From positions 411,470,626-411,534,625 of the forward strand of contig CM019063.1 in the NCBI GenBank assembly GCA_009667805.1: 64,000 nt of DNA, written 5' to 3'. The stretch comes from Leptobrachium leishanense (Eukaryota > Chordata > Amphibia > Anura > Megophryidae). A program made the position numbers and the translations under genes. This document shows positions 46,477 to 58,070 of the stretch, piece by piece. The notes beneath the pieces were generated by a model. The model was given only the letters and a program-made list of their open reading frames with translations, was not told the origin of the DNA and ran no database searches. How positions within the stretch are numbered: position 1 is the stretch's first letter; every line of letters starts with the position of its first letter.

Positions 46477-47404
46477 GTACCCCCCCTGGAAGGAGCGCCC
46501 TCCGGGAGCGACCCGGACCGGGTAGATGAGGATAACGAAGGTGAAATGCCTTAAGTAATCTGGGGGCATGGATGCCAGATGCAGGTTCCCATGTCCTCTC
46601 CTCGGGACTGTAGCCTTTCCAATGGACCAGATACTCCAGGCGGCCCCGATGTCGACGGGAGGCTATAATACGGTGGACCTCATATTCCAGGTCTCCGTTG
46701 ACCGTGATAGGAGGAGGAGGATGACGAAGTCTGGAAAAAGGATCCGGGGGAAATGGTTTTAGAAGTGAGACGTGGAATACAGGGTGACATCGGTAAGTAG
46801 GGGGTAACGTAAGTCGAATAGCGGCAGGACCCACCAATGCGGCGACAGGGAATGGTCCCACATATCGCGGACCCCATTTCTTAGATGGAATCTGGAGGTT
46901 GAGATATTTAGTCGACAGCCAAACCTTTTGCCCCAACGAGTATACGGGCGCGGGTAATCGATGTCCATCTGCATGGTGTTTGTTCATGGTTTGAGTGTGT
47001 TGGAGTACTTGTCTAGCTTGTAGTAAACGATTACGTAACTCTTTGAGACGAATCTCCGTCGCTTGACAAGGGATCATGGAGGGAAGGTCAGGAAGATCCG
47101 ATGGATGATAACCGTAGTTTAGGAAGAACGGGGTCTCTTGCGTGGCGTCATGCGTCTGGGAATTGTAAGCATATTCGGCTTGGCTCAGGATATCGATCCA
47201 GTCATCCTGTAGGTGGGAAAGGTAACATCGTAAATATTTCTCTAAGGTCTGATTAGTGCGTTCTGTTTGACCGTTTGTCTGTGGGTGGTAGGCTGTGGAC
47301 AGGTCGACCTTTATCTTGAGAGCGCTGCAGAAGGCCTTCCAGAAACGTGAAATGAATTGGGATCCTCGATCCGATAAGATGTTTTGGGGTATGCCATGGA
47401 GGCG
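46139..47404 (-). pseudogene. Gypsy integrase C-terminal part and chromodomain
   Basis: From about 47404 this frame is open and carries LSDRGSQF with the second catalytic Asp, [19 protein letters not shown] with the catalytic Glu, and a GPFPV region typical of the integrase C-terminus. A chromodomain follows: EYEVHRII, then EYLVHWKGYSPEERTWEP, at about residues 131-175 from the Met at 47077. Chromodomains of this kind bind histone marks and guide integration. No stop precedes the purine tract. The frame runs on for about 110 codons into the 3' LTR and ends at 46139. The upstream frameshift near 47405 cuts it off from the rest of Pol. Confidence 0.9.
46477..46490 (-). promoter_or_regulatory. 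Polypurine tract of the Gypsy element
   Basis: On the minus strand CCAGGGGGGGTAC lies immediately before the 3' LTR. This is the expected primer for plus-strand synthesis. A similar tract precedes the 3' LTR of the gag-only element at 15579. Confidence 0.85.
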
Positions 47405-48060
47405 GAAAAACCTCCTTTACGAACAGATCGGCTGTTTGAGCAGCTGACGGGAGGCCCTTGTTAGGGATGAAATGTGCCATCTTGGTGAGGCGATCTACTA
47501 CGACCATGATGGTATCATATCCTCTTGATGGGGGTAGCCCGACCACGAAATCGACCGACACTTGCCGACACTTGGGACCAGGGGCTCTCTGGAGTTGGGA
47601 GTGGGTGGAGCAACCCTACTAGTTTGCTGGTGCTGTTTTTGTTTCGTAGACATACATCACAGGAAGATACATATGTTTTGACATCTGTGGACCAAGAGGG
47701 CCACCAATAGTTACGTGACAGGAGTCTGTTGGTTTTTCGAATACCAGGGTGTCCTGCCAGTGGGGAGTCGTGAACCTGCTTCATTACCTCCAGGCGTAGA
47801 TTTTCTGGAACAAACAGGCGATTATGATGCCTGTGATAGCCATCTGGGGATCTGGGTAATGAGGAAGGAGTAAGAAGACGTATGCGATCTAAGAGCGTAG
47901 AGGTTACAGCTAGAAAATGTTTGTCTTGTAGAATGGTACCAGAGGAGTCTTCAAGAGATTGTAGGGGTTCGTGTAGTCGTGAAAGGGCGTCTGCTTTCGT
48001 ATTCTTTTTTCCGGGTCTGTAGGTTACATGAAAATTAAATCGACAAAAAAAAAGGGCCAT
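47405..48060 (-). pseudogene. Gypsy RNase H end and integrase N-terminal part, frameshifted
   Basis: The frame from 48060 carries the end of the RNase H region (TYRPGKKNTKADALSR). The integrase zinc-binding part follows: HDSPLAGHPG, then CDVCLRNK. At 47555-47574 a perfect 10-bp tandem duplication shifts the frame. The next frame has [16 protein letters not shown] with the first catalytic Asp and [12 protein letters not shown] further 1-bp change near 47405 ends it. The first break, near 48050, lies in a run of nine T on the coding strand. Confidence 0.88.
47555..47574. repeat. Perfect 10-bp tandem duplication in integrase
   Basis: CCGACACTTG occurs twice without spacer. Since 10 is not a multiple of three, this alone breaks the integrase frame before its catalytic core. 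Confidence 0.95.
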
Positions 48061-50744
48061 CGAGCCTGACGAGGTTTGAGTCTTTTAGCTGTGCGTAAAT
48101 ATTCAAGGTTTTTGTGATCAGTGTAAATCGTGATGGGATATAGGGTTCCTTCCAGTAAGTGCCGCCATTCATCTAGGGCATGTTTGATTGCTAGAAGTTC
48201 CCTCTCACCCACGTCATAATTCCTTTCGGCCGCTTGTAGTTTGCGTGAGAGGAATGATACAGGATGTAGTCGGTCGTCCTCCTCCTGTCTTTGGGATAAG
48301 ATGGCCCCGGTGGCTGTGTTAGATGCGTCTACTTCAAGTACAAAGGATTTCTTGGGGTCTGGGATACTGAGAATTGGGGCAGAACAGAATTTATGCTTGA
48401 TCTCCTGAAATGCTCTTTCCGTAACTGCGGTCCATGTAAAGATGTTGTGATGTTTTGTTAGGTCAGTTAATGGAGCGACGGTTTGTGAAAAGTCTCTTAT
48501 GAATTTTCTATAATAATTCGCAAATCCAAGGAATCGTTGTACTTCTTTAACTGATTTGGGTACAGGCCAGTTGGCGACGGCTACCACCTTTTTTTTGTCC
48601 ATCCCTATATGGCCCGGAGTGAGGATGTGGCCCAGGAATTCTATACATGTAGACTCGAAGACACATTTCTCCAATTTTGCGTATAAGTGATGTTGACGAA
48701 GGCGGGAGAGAACTGTTTGTACGTGGAGGCGGTGTTCCTTTAATGAGGAGGAATATACCAGGATATCGTCCAGGTAGACGACTACATATTTGTCTAATAG
48801 ATCTTTGAATATGTCGTTTATGAAGCACTGGAAAGTAGCGGGAGCGTTGCACAACCCATATGGCATCACACGATATTCATAATGGCCATATCTCGTACGA
48901 AAGGCCGTTTTCCATTCGTCGTCCTTCCGAATTCTGATTAAATTGTATGCCCCTTTCAAATCCAACTTTGTAAATATTGTTGCGGTTTGCATGCGTTCCA
49001 TGAGTTCGGGGATGAGAGGTAAAGGATACCTGTTTTTCACTGTGACCCGATTAAGTTCCCTGTAGTCCACACAAGGACGTAATCCTCCATCCTTTTTTTC
49101 TATAAAGAAGATTCCAGCTCCTGCTGGGGAGGTGGATGGTTGGATGAATCCTTTTTTGAGATTCTCTTGGATATACTCCTGGAGTACTCGTAACTCTGGT
49201 TCAGATAGCGGATATATGTGTCCGTAGGGGATGGGCGCTCCGGTTAGCAATTCGATGGGGCAATCATAAGGCCTATGTGGCGGTAGCTTTTCTGCTTCTT
49301 TCTCGTTGAATACATCGGCATATTGTTGGTATACTGCCGGTAGAGAGGTGTTGTTCATGGGTATCATGTTTTTGTCAAGGATGGAGAACAACACTCCTCT
49401 AGAGGGTTGTAGACAGGTCTTACGACAAGTTGTAGACGAGAATATAAATTTTCCGGTCTCCCAATCGATGGTGGGATTATGAAGGCGAAGCCATGGTAAC
49501 CCCAGGATAAGGGGGAACATTGGGGTAGGTACCAGATCGAATTGTATCTGTTCAATGTGTAATGTGCCCACCGACATGGACAATACGGCGGTCTCTTGTG
49601 TGACTGGACCGGATTTTAAGAAAGAGCCATCAACTACATGTATGCTTATAGGATTTATTTTTTCAATAAGGGGAACACCATGATTTATTGCGACTTGGAA
49701 GTCCATAAAGCAATTACTCGCCCCGGAGTCCACCATGGCCAGTAGCTCCACTGTCTTCTCTCCCCACTGTAGACAAACAGAGAGGGAGAGGTGAGATATA
49801 GGTGTATGGAAGGGATCAGGAGTCAGTTTGTATATACAGTGAGATGCATGTTTACCTCTTCCGCCGACCGGTCTTATGGGACAGGCGCGACATTGATGTC
49901 CCGGTCTTCCACAGTATAGGCAGAGAAGGTTTTCGCGACGGCGTTGGAGCTCTTCAGGATGCAGTCTTCTGCTGGCCCCCAATTGCATGGGTTCTTCTGG
50001 TGGTGCTGGGAGAGCCAATTGAGTCGGTATCGGGGGGAGTGCGCGTAGAGGACGCATGGCCACTCTCGGCATTTCACTTTGGTGTGAAGCTCTTTCTCTT
50101 TGCCTCTCTCTGGCTCTTCTATCTATTTGGATGGATTGATGGATTAATTGAGCCAGAGTGGAAGGGAGACCAATTCTGGCGAATTCATCCTTTAGGGTAT
50201 CGTTGAGACCAAAACGGAATTGGTCTACCAATGCTGAATCATTCCAGGTCGTCTCCGATGCCCACCTACGGAATTCTGTGACGTATTCCTCCGCGGCCCT
50301 TCTCCCCTGTCGTAGGGATCTAAGGGCAGTTTGGGCGGTATTTTCGCGGAATGGGTCGTCATATATTTCTTCCATGAGGGTCAGGAACGTGGGCCAGGTC
50401 GCCAAGGCTTGATGTCTGGACCGTACAAGGTTATGGGCCCATAATTGGGCCTCGCCTGCTAGTAGGGCTATGACCGTATGTACCTTTACATAATCTGAAT
50501 AGTGCGTATGTGGTTGAATGGCGAACATTAGTTCACAAGATGTGACAAAAGTACGGAAGCTCTCTCTTCTGCCAGAGAATTTATCAGGCATAGGAAGTCT
50601 AGGTTCCGGCAAATGAGCACCCTCTAGTGGTGGATCAGGTAGGCCTTGGTTTTGATTGGCTTGTATATCCTGGACTGACTGAGTCAGTACTGAGACTTGC
50701 CTTGACACGGCATTGATGGCATCGGCCAGTCCTGCGAGGTCCAT
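48024..50744 (-). CDS. Gypsy Gag-Pol: Gag, protease, reverse transcriptase, RNase H
   Basis: I place the start at the ATG at 50744 (MDLAGLADAINAV). It is 6 bp after the priming site; the frame is open further upstream into the LTR. Gag has a capsid-like region and a zinc knuckle, CLYCGRPGHQCRAC, at about residues 275-288. The protease has VDSGAS (active Asp about 339). Reverse transcriptase shows KLDLKGAYNLIRI and YLDD at about 657-660. RNase H has LEVDAS and IYTDHKN. Gag and Pol share one frame without a recoding signal. After about residue 895 the frame shifts in a T9 run near 48050, and the last 10 residues are out of frame. All active-site motifs seen up to there are intact. The protein would copy element RNA into DNA in cytoplasmic particles. 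Confidence 0.95.
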   Translation of the reverse strand: MDLAGLADAINAVSRQVSVLTQSVQDIQANQNQGLPDPPLEGAHLPEPRLPMPDKFSGRRESFRTFVTSCELMFAIQPHTHYSDYVKVHTVIALLAGEAQLWAHNLVRSRHQALATWPTFLTLMEEIYDDPFRENTAQTALRSLRQGRRAAEEYVTEFRRWASETTWNDSALVDQFRFGLNDTLKDEFARIGLPSTLAQLIHQSIQIDRRARERQRERASHQSEMPRVAMRPLRALPPIPTQLALPAPPEEPMQLGASRRLHPEELQRRRENLLCLYCGRPGHQCRACPIRPVGGRGKHASHCIYKLTPDPFHTPISHLSLSVCLQWGEKTVELLAMVDSGASNCFMDFQVAINHGVPLIEKINPISIHVVDGSFLKSGPVTQETAVLSMSVGTLHIEQIQFDLVPTPMFPLILGLPWLRLHNPTIDWETGKFIFSSTTCRKTCLQPSRGVLFSILDKNMIPMNNTSLPAVYQQYADVFNEKEAEKLPPHRPYDCPIELLTGAPIPYGHIYPLSEPELRVLQEYIQENLKKGFIQPSTSPAGAGIFFIEKKDGGLRPCVDYRELNRVTVKNRYPLPLIPELMERMQTATIFTKLDLKGAYNLIRIRKDDEWKTAFRTRYGHYEYRVMPYGLCNAPATFQCFINDIFKDLLDKYVVVYLDDILVYSSSLKEHRLHVQTVLSRLRQHHLYAKLEKCVFESTCIEFLGHILTPGHIGMDKKKVVAVANWPVPKSVKEVQRFLGFANYYRKFIRDFSQTVAPLTDLTKHHNIFTWTAVTERAFQEIKHKFCSAPILSIPDPKKSFVLEVDASNTATGAILSQRQEEDDRLHPVSFLSRKLQAAERNYDVGERELLAIKHALDEWRHLLEGTLYPITIYTDHKNLEYLRTAKRLKPRQARWPFFFVDLIFM

Positions 50745-50749
50745 TTCTG

Positions 50750-50760
50750 GCTCTGGTATA
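50750..50760 (-). promoter_or_regulatory. Self-complementary primer-binding site of the Gypsy element
   Basis: On the minus strand the bases next to the 5' LTR read A-TATACCAGAGC. The 11 bases TATACCAGAGC are the exact complement of GCTCTGGTATA inside the LTR (50979 to 50969), where transcription should begin. No tRNA-type site starting with TGG is visible at the LTR border. Confidence 0.8.
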
Positions 50761-50761
50761 T

Positions 50762-51341
50762 TGTCAGGAATGTCTTCAGGAAGGGTGGAGACCTCAGGAT
50801 GCAGGAACCGATTGGTTAGATGTAGGTAGATAGTCTGGAGCGGCAATATAGTCTGAGGGCAGGCAGCTTCGGTGCATAAACGAGGAGACAGGCAAAAAGG
50901 TTCGGTACACGTGGATTCTATCAGAAGTTATTGGAGTAAGGTATATGTTAGCAAGGGGTAGGGAACTCTATACCAGAGCGTTTGTGCTTAGTGAGAGCTG
51001 GGTTTAAATAGTGTTGGGATATGGCTCCACCCCTACTCCCATTGAGCTGACCGATGATGTCATCACTGAGTGCCAGGAAGAGACAGGAGGTAAAAGGGGG
51101 TGTGGTGCGGCGTGCTCGCCCTTAGAGATGCAGGAAGCATGGTAGACAGAGGGAGTATGCTGGTGTTCGGCTCCGTGTGTCAGGCTGTAGATGCCCTGCG
51201 CTTCCCGCGGGTCCCGAGGGGAGAAGCCCCCTTCGCTGAAGGGAGTGCAGCATTGTATGGTGCCGCGACCCACACGTCCATGGCGCTGCTGTACGCCGTC
51301 GTGGCGTGGAGGTGAGTGGCCTCTAGGTCGGATACCTGACA
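50762..51341 (-). repeat. 5' LTR of the Gypsy element
   Basis: 580 bp. On the minus strand the TATA-like TATTTAAA runs from 51010 to 51003, and GCTCTGGTATA begins 31 bases later at 50979. Flanked on the outside by GCTGA at 51342-51346. Confidence 0.97.
51003..51010 (-). promoter_or_regulatory. TATA-like box in the Gypsy 5' LTR
   Basis: TATTTAAA on the minus strand. The distance of 31 bp to the 11-base priming complement is the normal TATA-to-start distance, which would put that motif at the very 5' end of the RNA. Confidence 0.65.
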
Positions 51342-51346
51342 GCTGA

Positions 51347-51727
51347 TTAACTCCTGGCTCTGGCCAGCGAAAAGTTAACCAGAGCCAGGACTTGGTGTTA
51401 ATGGATTCCGCTTCTGCACAATCCGTTAACACCAGGCAAAAAAAACAAAAAACAAATCGCATACTCACCCTCTGTTCCGCGGCGAGGACTGCGGCTCCAA
51501 CCGCCTCCTCTGTCTGGTGGGAGCAGGGAAAGACTGGTAACCCGCAGGGGGAAACTCAATGGAGTCCTATGGTCTGGATTTTTATGTGTGATCACAATGC
51601 AGGCAGCATTTTTTGCGCCTGCATTGTAATCCAGCATTAAAACGCGGGCGCAAGGGGGAAAACTGCAGGCGCAGTTTTTCCTCCCTTGAGGCCGCGTTTT
51701 AATGTTAACAATGTAATAGAGCCCTTA
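51347..51727. repeat. MITE remainder flanking the Gypsy
   Basis: Joined to 45880-45896 across the Gypsy, this gives AAGTCCTAACGCTGATTAA, close to AAGTCCTAACGCTAATTAA at about 63154. It contains a hairpin, CCTGGCTCTGG with CCAGAGCCAGG, and ends TGTAATAGAGCCCTTA. Likely a member of the same family as 41811-42025. Confidence 0.55.
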
Positions 51728-52223
51728 GATTTTATATCTGACAATCTGAAAGCAAGTCAAAGACGCGAGACAGATGCTATATCTGTACTGAAACAATCCA
51801 GGATTCGAAAGATCCCCAAAATTATTCCTCCATAGATAGAGCATATGTGATGTCAACTCCAAATCAACACACCAGAGTCACCAAACCTCAGCACTAGTGT
51901 GTCAAATGCAGCGACTTACAAAAAGGGGACTGGGAATTAAGGGAGGGCTATATGTTCTTGTCATCAGAAGCCTCCACAGTAATTTCACTTAAAGAAATGC
52001 TTGATTTTATTCAGGCAGCTGCAAACAGAGTGCGTATATTATATCGGAGACACTACAGATGTATTGAACATATTGTACATTAGAAAAAACTAGGATGCAG
52101 ATGCTGTACCTAACGTATCTGAGAAAATGATGGTGTTTGTAAACAGACATAATCACTGCATTGCATGTTATTAATATGCATAATTTGATAAAAACAAATA
52201 AACACAAGATCATACTGTATATA
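51728..52223. other. No recognisable gene
   Basis: Sequence without long frames or repeats that I recognise. Confidence 0.4.
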
Positions 52224-52514
52224 CAGACAGTCCTCGAGTTACGACAGGGTACCGTTCTTACATCACATCGATATTGTCGTTACTCCGGAGTCCGGCGTAT
52301 GTAGAGCACTTGATTTTTTTAAAAAGAAAATTTGCTGTTTTGTGTTATTGCTATGTAACATTAGTATATTTTAAGGTTTTAAATGTTGTTTGGAAAACAC
52401 AAACATGAAGCAATAAAGGGGCTTACACCCTTTTGTATTTCAACTTTCTGTGCAATGATCGTCGCAAGGACGGGTTGTTACAAGTCGTGTATGTTGTAAC
52501 TCGAGTACTGTCTG
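52224..52514. mobile_element. TA-flanked MITE, 291 bp (mariner-like)
   Basis: The left end CAGACAGTCCTCGAGTTAC and the complement of the right end, CAGACAGTACTCGAGTTAC, differ by one base. TA lies on both sides (52222-52223, 52515-52516). There is no coding sequence. Confidence 0.85.
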
Positions 52515-52793
52515 TATAGCTTATTGCACATATTCATAACAACCTGAAATCTAGGTTCTGTTTGTCGATTTGATCATTTTTATATTTAAGTGTTCTTGTC
52601 AGGTAGTGTTTATACCTTATTATTTTGGTCTGTCTGTACAAGCCCTGCAATTCTTTTTATTATTGAGCAATAAAGTGTTTGCAAGATAAAACATAATTAA
52701 ATAAGCAGTTACGTAATAACCGAATCCAAGTTCACACTACCAAAGGATATATTTAGATTGATATGCTGTGTTCTTAATCTAAAAGGTAAAATA

Positions 52794-54409
<1,616 letters not shown>

Positions 54410-54411
54410 TA

Positions 54412-55624
54412 TATATACGTAAATATGGAATATTAAGTGTGAATATGGGAAGAAAAGTAATAGAAAAAAATTAGATTTATAGGTTGTCCATTTTCCTTAT
54501 TAAGCAAGAATAAGAATAATTATCCAACAATATAGGAGATAAGGGGGGTAAGAAAAACCTGGGAGAAGTTGTTGGTAAAGAAGACAAGAAAAGAGGAAGA
54601 GAGAGAAAAAAAAACCATGGTGTACCCTTGGTTATAAGGCAGAGCAGGGCTGTCAATCTCATGCCCCCACTAGATTTTGATGCCTACTATTCCCAGAATC
54701 CTTTCAATGCAAGGAATGGCCTTTGAACCATGGGCTTTGTAGTTTGGAAACATTTAGGGGGCTGTAGTTTGACTGCCCTGCACTACAGGCAATTTTAGAA
54801 CAGTGGTCGCTCAGGCAAGATAATGATATCTATTTGATTACCAAACACATCTCATTACATACAGGCTTTTCGATTCTCATATTACCATATTAAAACAATT
54901 TCCAAACCACTATCTCATGTCCCTTTGTTTCTTGTTTAAACCATATAATTTTTTTATGATTCATCCTTTTTCAGAGTTTCCTTTCTTTATTGGTCGTATA
55001 AATAAATATTTATTTTAGCTTTACCTCTTCATCAATTCTCACATCAAATCAGCCCTCAAACTTTGGCTTTCATCTTAAGATATACTAAAAATTTCATATC
55101 CCTTATACGAAATCCCAAAATGATACAAAAATCAGAAATGTTTTTGGATGACAACATGACACCAAAAGTGGAAAATTCCACACCTGACCTCATGTGACAG
55201 GGACCAATAATATTAAAAATAGTGTATAAAATGACATTTATATTATGTGTTTAATCTGTATATGCAACAGAAATTAATTTTATGATTAGATTTGGGTCCC
55301 ACCCCCAAGTTATCTCATTACCTTTTTTTCCAAGTGGTTTTATTGGTTTTTGAAAAAGCATACTACAACTGCAACAAGTGTGGTAATAACTACATTAAGT
55401 ATGGTACAGTATCATAAGGTTGTCAATAGAATGAATTATATAGTCAAAAAGAAAAAAATAAAGGGAAAAAAACATGTAATTCATTAGAGAACAGCATTTC
55501 ATGCAGGTACCCACATGAACATCAAGTAACGTCCCTTTAGGTTGATGGTTGCCCAGTGGGAATTACCTCTTTGGAAAAGGGTTATGGACTATAGACTATA
55601 GTAAAAGGGTCATTCTTATATAGA
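54412..55624. other. No gene; one candidate small MITE
   Basis: 54646-54780 has CAGGGCTGTCAATCTCATGC at the left and the complement of GCAGGGCAGTCAAACTACAG at the right, suggesting a small inverted-repeat element without a clear duplication. The rest is AT-rich. 55320-55360 (AGTGGTTTTATTGGTTTTTG) may be the edge of a LINE tail. Confidence 0.4.
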
Positions 55625-55946
55625 TAAAGTATCTCACGGATGTGAGTACACCCCTCACATTTTTGTAAATATTTTATTATATCTTTTCATGTGATGACAC
55701 TAAAGAAATGACACTAAAGAAATGACACTTTGCTACAATGTAAAGTAGTGAGTGTGCAGCTTGTATAACAGTGTAAATTTGTTGACCCTCAAAATAACTT
55801 AACACACAGCCATTAATTTCTAAACCACTGGCAACAACAGTGAGTACACCCCTAAGTGAAAATGTCCAAATTGGGCCCAAAGTGTCAATATTTTGTGTGA
55901 CCACCATCATTTTCCAGCACTGCCTTAACCCTCTTGGGCATAGAGT

Positions 55947-57437
55947 TCACCAGAGCTTCACAGGTTGCCACTGGAGTCCTCTTCCACTCCTCCATGACGA
56001 CATCACGGAGCTGGTGGATGTTAGAGACCTTGTGCTCCTCCACCTTCCATTTGAGGATGCCCACAGATGCGCAATAGGGTTTAGGTCTGGAGACATGCTT
56101 GGCCAGTCCATCACCTTTACTCTCAGCTTCTTTAGCAAGGCAGTGGTTGTCTTGGAGGTGAGTTTGGGGTCATTATTATGTTGGAATACTGCCCTGCAGC
56201 CCAGTCTCCGAAGGGATGGGATCATGATCTGCTGCAGTATGTCACAGTACATGTTGCAATCATAGTTCCCGCAAACACACCTTCAGAAACTTACCACATT
56301 GTATAACTCATTCTGTCGCTTTGTGCTACAATGTAACTACATGACCCACCATTGTGACATGTTAAAAGAACTAAACTGGCCATCGCTGGAATCTAGACAC
56401 ACTCTTCACCTTTCCAACCTGGTGTTTAAGAGATTTTCTGGGAAGCTACCACCCTACCTGAATAGGCTGCTTCCCTCAGCAGTTCCCTCATCCTATCACC
56501 TCCGATCCAGGACCTGCACCTTACTTGTAATACCACAATACAAAAAGAAAGTGGCTCAATCCTCATTTTCCTACAGAACACCACAATTATGGAATAACCT
56601 CCCAGACGCCATCAAATCTTCCCACAGTCTAAAGTCCCTTAAGAGCTCCCTATTAACATACCTCAATAAGGAATGCACCTGTAAACATGTAACTATAGTG
56701 ACTATATTTCCTACATATTTATTTTCTGTTAATCTGTATACTTGTTTTGTGTTAATATCTTGCATTTTACTACTTTGTATTTCTGTAACAATGTTCTTGA
56801 ACCCAGGACATACTTGAAAACGAGAGAAATCTCAATGTATCCTTCCTGGTAAAATCCTTTATAAATAAATAAATGAACTGTAGCTCCCCAGTGCCGGCAG
56901 CACTCATGCATGCAGCCCCAGACCATGACACTCCCACCATAATTCATGACTGTAAGCAAGACACACTTATCTTTGTACTCCTCACCTGGTTGCTGCCACA
57001 CACGCTTGACACCATCTGAACCAAATAAGTTTATCTTGGTCTCGTCTCATAATACAACAGAGCATGGTTTCAATAATCCATGTCCTTAGTCTGCTTGTCG
57101 ACAGCCATGCAGAACAATTTGATGGTGTGCGGTGTTTGGTCTGAGCACTGACAGGCTGACCACCCACCTTTGCAGCAATGCTGGCAGCACTCATACGTCT
57201 ATTTTCCAAAAACAACCTTTGGATATGACGCTGAGCACGTGCACTCAAGTTCTTTGACCGACCATGGCGAGGCCTGTTCTGAGTGAAACTTGTCCTGTTA
57301 CACCGCTGTATGGTCTTGGCCACCGTGCTGCAGCTCAGTTTCAGGGTCTTGGCAATCTTCTTATAGTCTATGCCATCTTTATTTAGAGCAACAATTCTTT
57401 TTTTCAGATCTTTAGAGAGTTTGCCATGTAGTGCCAT
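55947..57437 (-). pseudogene. Tc1 transposase in pieces
   Basis: The ATG at 57437 gives MALHGKLSKDLKKRIVALNK and a readable DNA-binding region with RPRHGRSKNL. The frame shifts near 57130, losing the reading of the first catalytic Asp region. VMVWGCM is readable near 56930. The frame is then cut by the LINE. On the other side, 56252-55947 reads NMYCDILQQ-like sequence, FQHNNDPKLTS (second Asp region, changed to NND) and SPDLNPIAHLW, where the catalytic Glu is replaced by Ala. Multiple lesions show an old copy. Confidence 0.88.
56270..56873 (+). mobile_element. LINE 3' fragment with reverse-transcriptase C-terminus
   Basis: The open frame 56299-56817 carries SRHTLHLSNLVFKRFSGKLP, YHLRSRTCTLLV and LWNNLPDAIKSSHSLKSLKS. 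This is the C-terminal region beyond the polymerase core of L2/CR1/Rex-type LINEs. The 3' end is CCTTTATAAATAAATAAA. It is 5'-truncated and interrupts the Tc1 transposase between GGAAC and TTCA of the GELQFIEGT region; a few target bases are lost. Short tails of the same family occur at 38085 and 45693. Confidence 0.85.
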
Positions 57438-58070
57438 GTTTAACTTCCAGTGACCAGTATGAGAGAGTGAGAGCGATAACACCATATTTATCACACCTGC
57501 TACCCATTAACACCTGAGACCTTGTAACACTAACAAGTCACATGACACCGGCGAGGGAGAATGGCTAATTAGGCCCAATTTGGACATTTTCGCTTAGGGG
57601 TGCACCCACTTTTGTTGCCAGCGGTTTAGACATTAATGGCTGCGTGTTGAGTTGCTTTGAGGGGACAGCAAATTTACACTGTTACACAAGTTGTACACTC
57701 ACTACTTTACATTGTAGCAAAGTGTCATTTCTTCAGTGTTGTCACATGAAAAGATATAATAAAATATTTACAAAAATGTGAGGGTGTACTCAATTCTGTG
57801 AGATACTGTATATTGAAAAATCAAAAGTAAGTATAGTTTCAAGCCTGCAGATATCTGTGTTTGCAGATTATTTTTTGGAGGAGCAGCATTAGCATGAGGA
57901 AATCTTCTCTGGCGTCCAAACTCCCTCTTTTTATAACTTGTTAATTAATTTTGCATAATTATTATGCACTTTGCATAACATATTTGATTATTATAGTGAT
58001 CAAAGTTATAGAGTCATTATATTCTTATTCATATTACACTTCTTGGTGTTAATTATTTATTTATATTATA

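Larger units (their letters stand above)
45897..51341 (-). mobile_element. Ty3/Gypsy chromovirus, complete, 5445 bp, minus strand
   Basis: Two 580-bp LTRs (45897-46476 and 50762-51341) enclose gag-pol. The 5-bp duplication GCTGA flanks the element at 45892-45896 and 51342-51346. By eye the LTRs differ at three positions, so the insertion is recent. Domain order on the minus strand is Gag with zinc knuckle, protease, reverse transcriptase, RNase H, integrase, chromodomain. The purine tract GGGGGGGTAC adjoins the 3' LTR, and a self-complementary priming site adjoins the 5' LTR. Pol is broken by three small frameshifts. The target is a MITE of the family seen again near 63150. Confidence 0.97.
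55627..57808 (-). mobile_element. Tc1-like transposon 4, split by a LINE fragment
   Basis: The ends share AGTATCTCAC and CACATTTTTGTAAATATTTT. TA lies at 55625-55626 and 57809-57810. The transposase pieces are on the minus strand, on both sides of a LINE 3' fragment at 56270-56873. Without it the element would be about 1.58 kb. Confidence 0.9.

Noticed and set aside
51004..51468. 154-codon minus-strand frame
   Set aside because: It is the LTR read-through of the Gypsy with flanking DNA; the same peptide comes from the other LTR.
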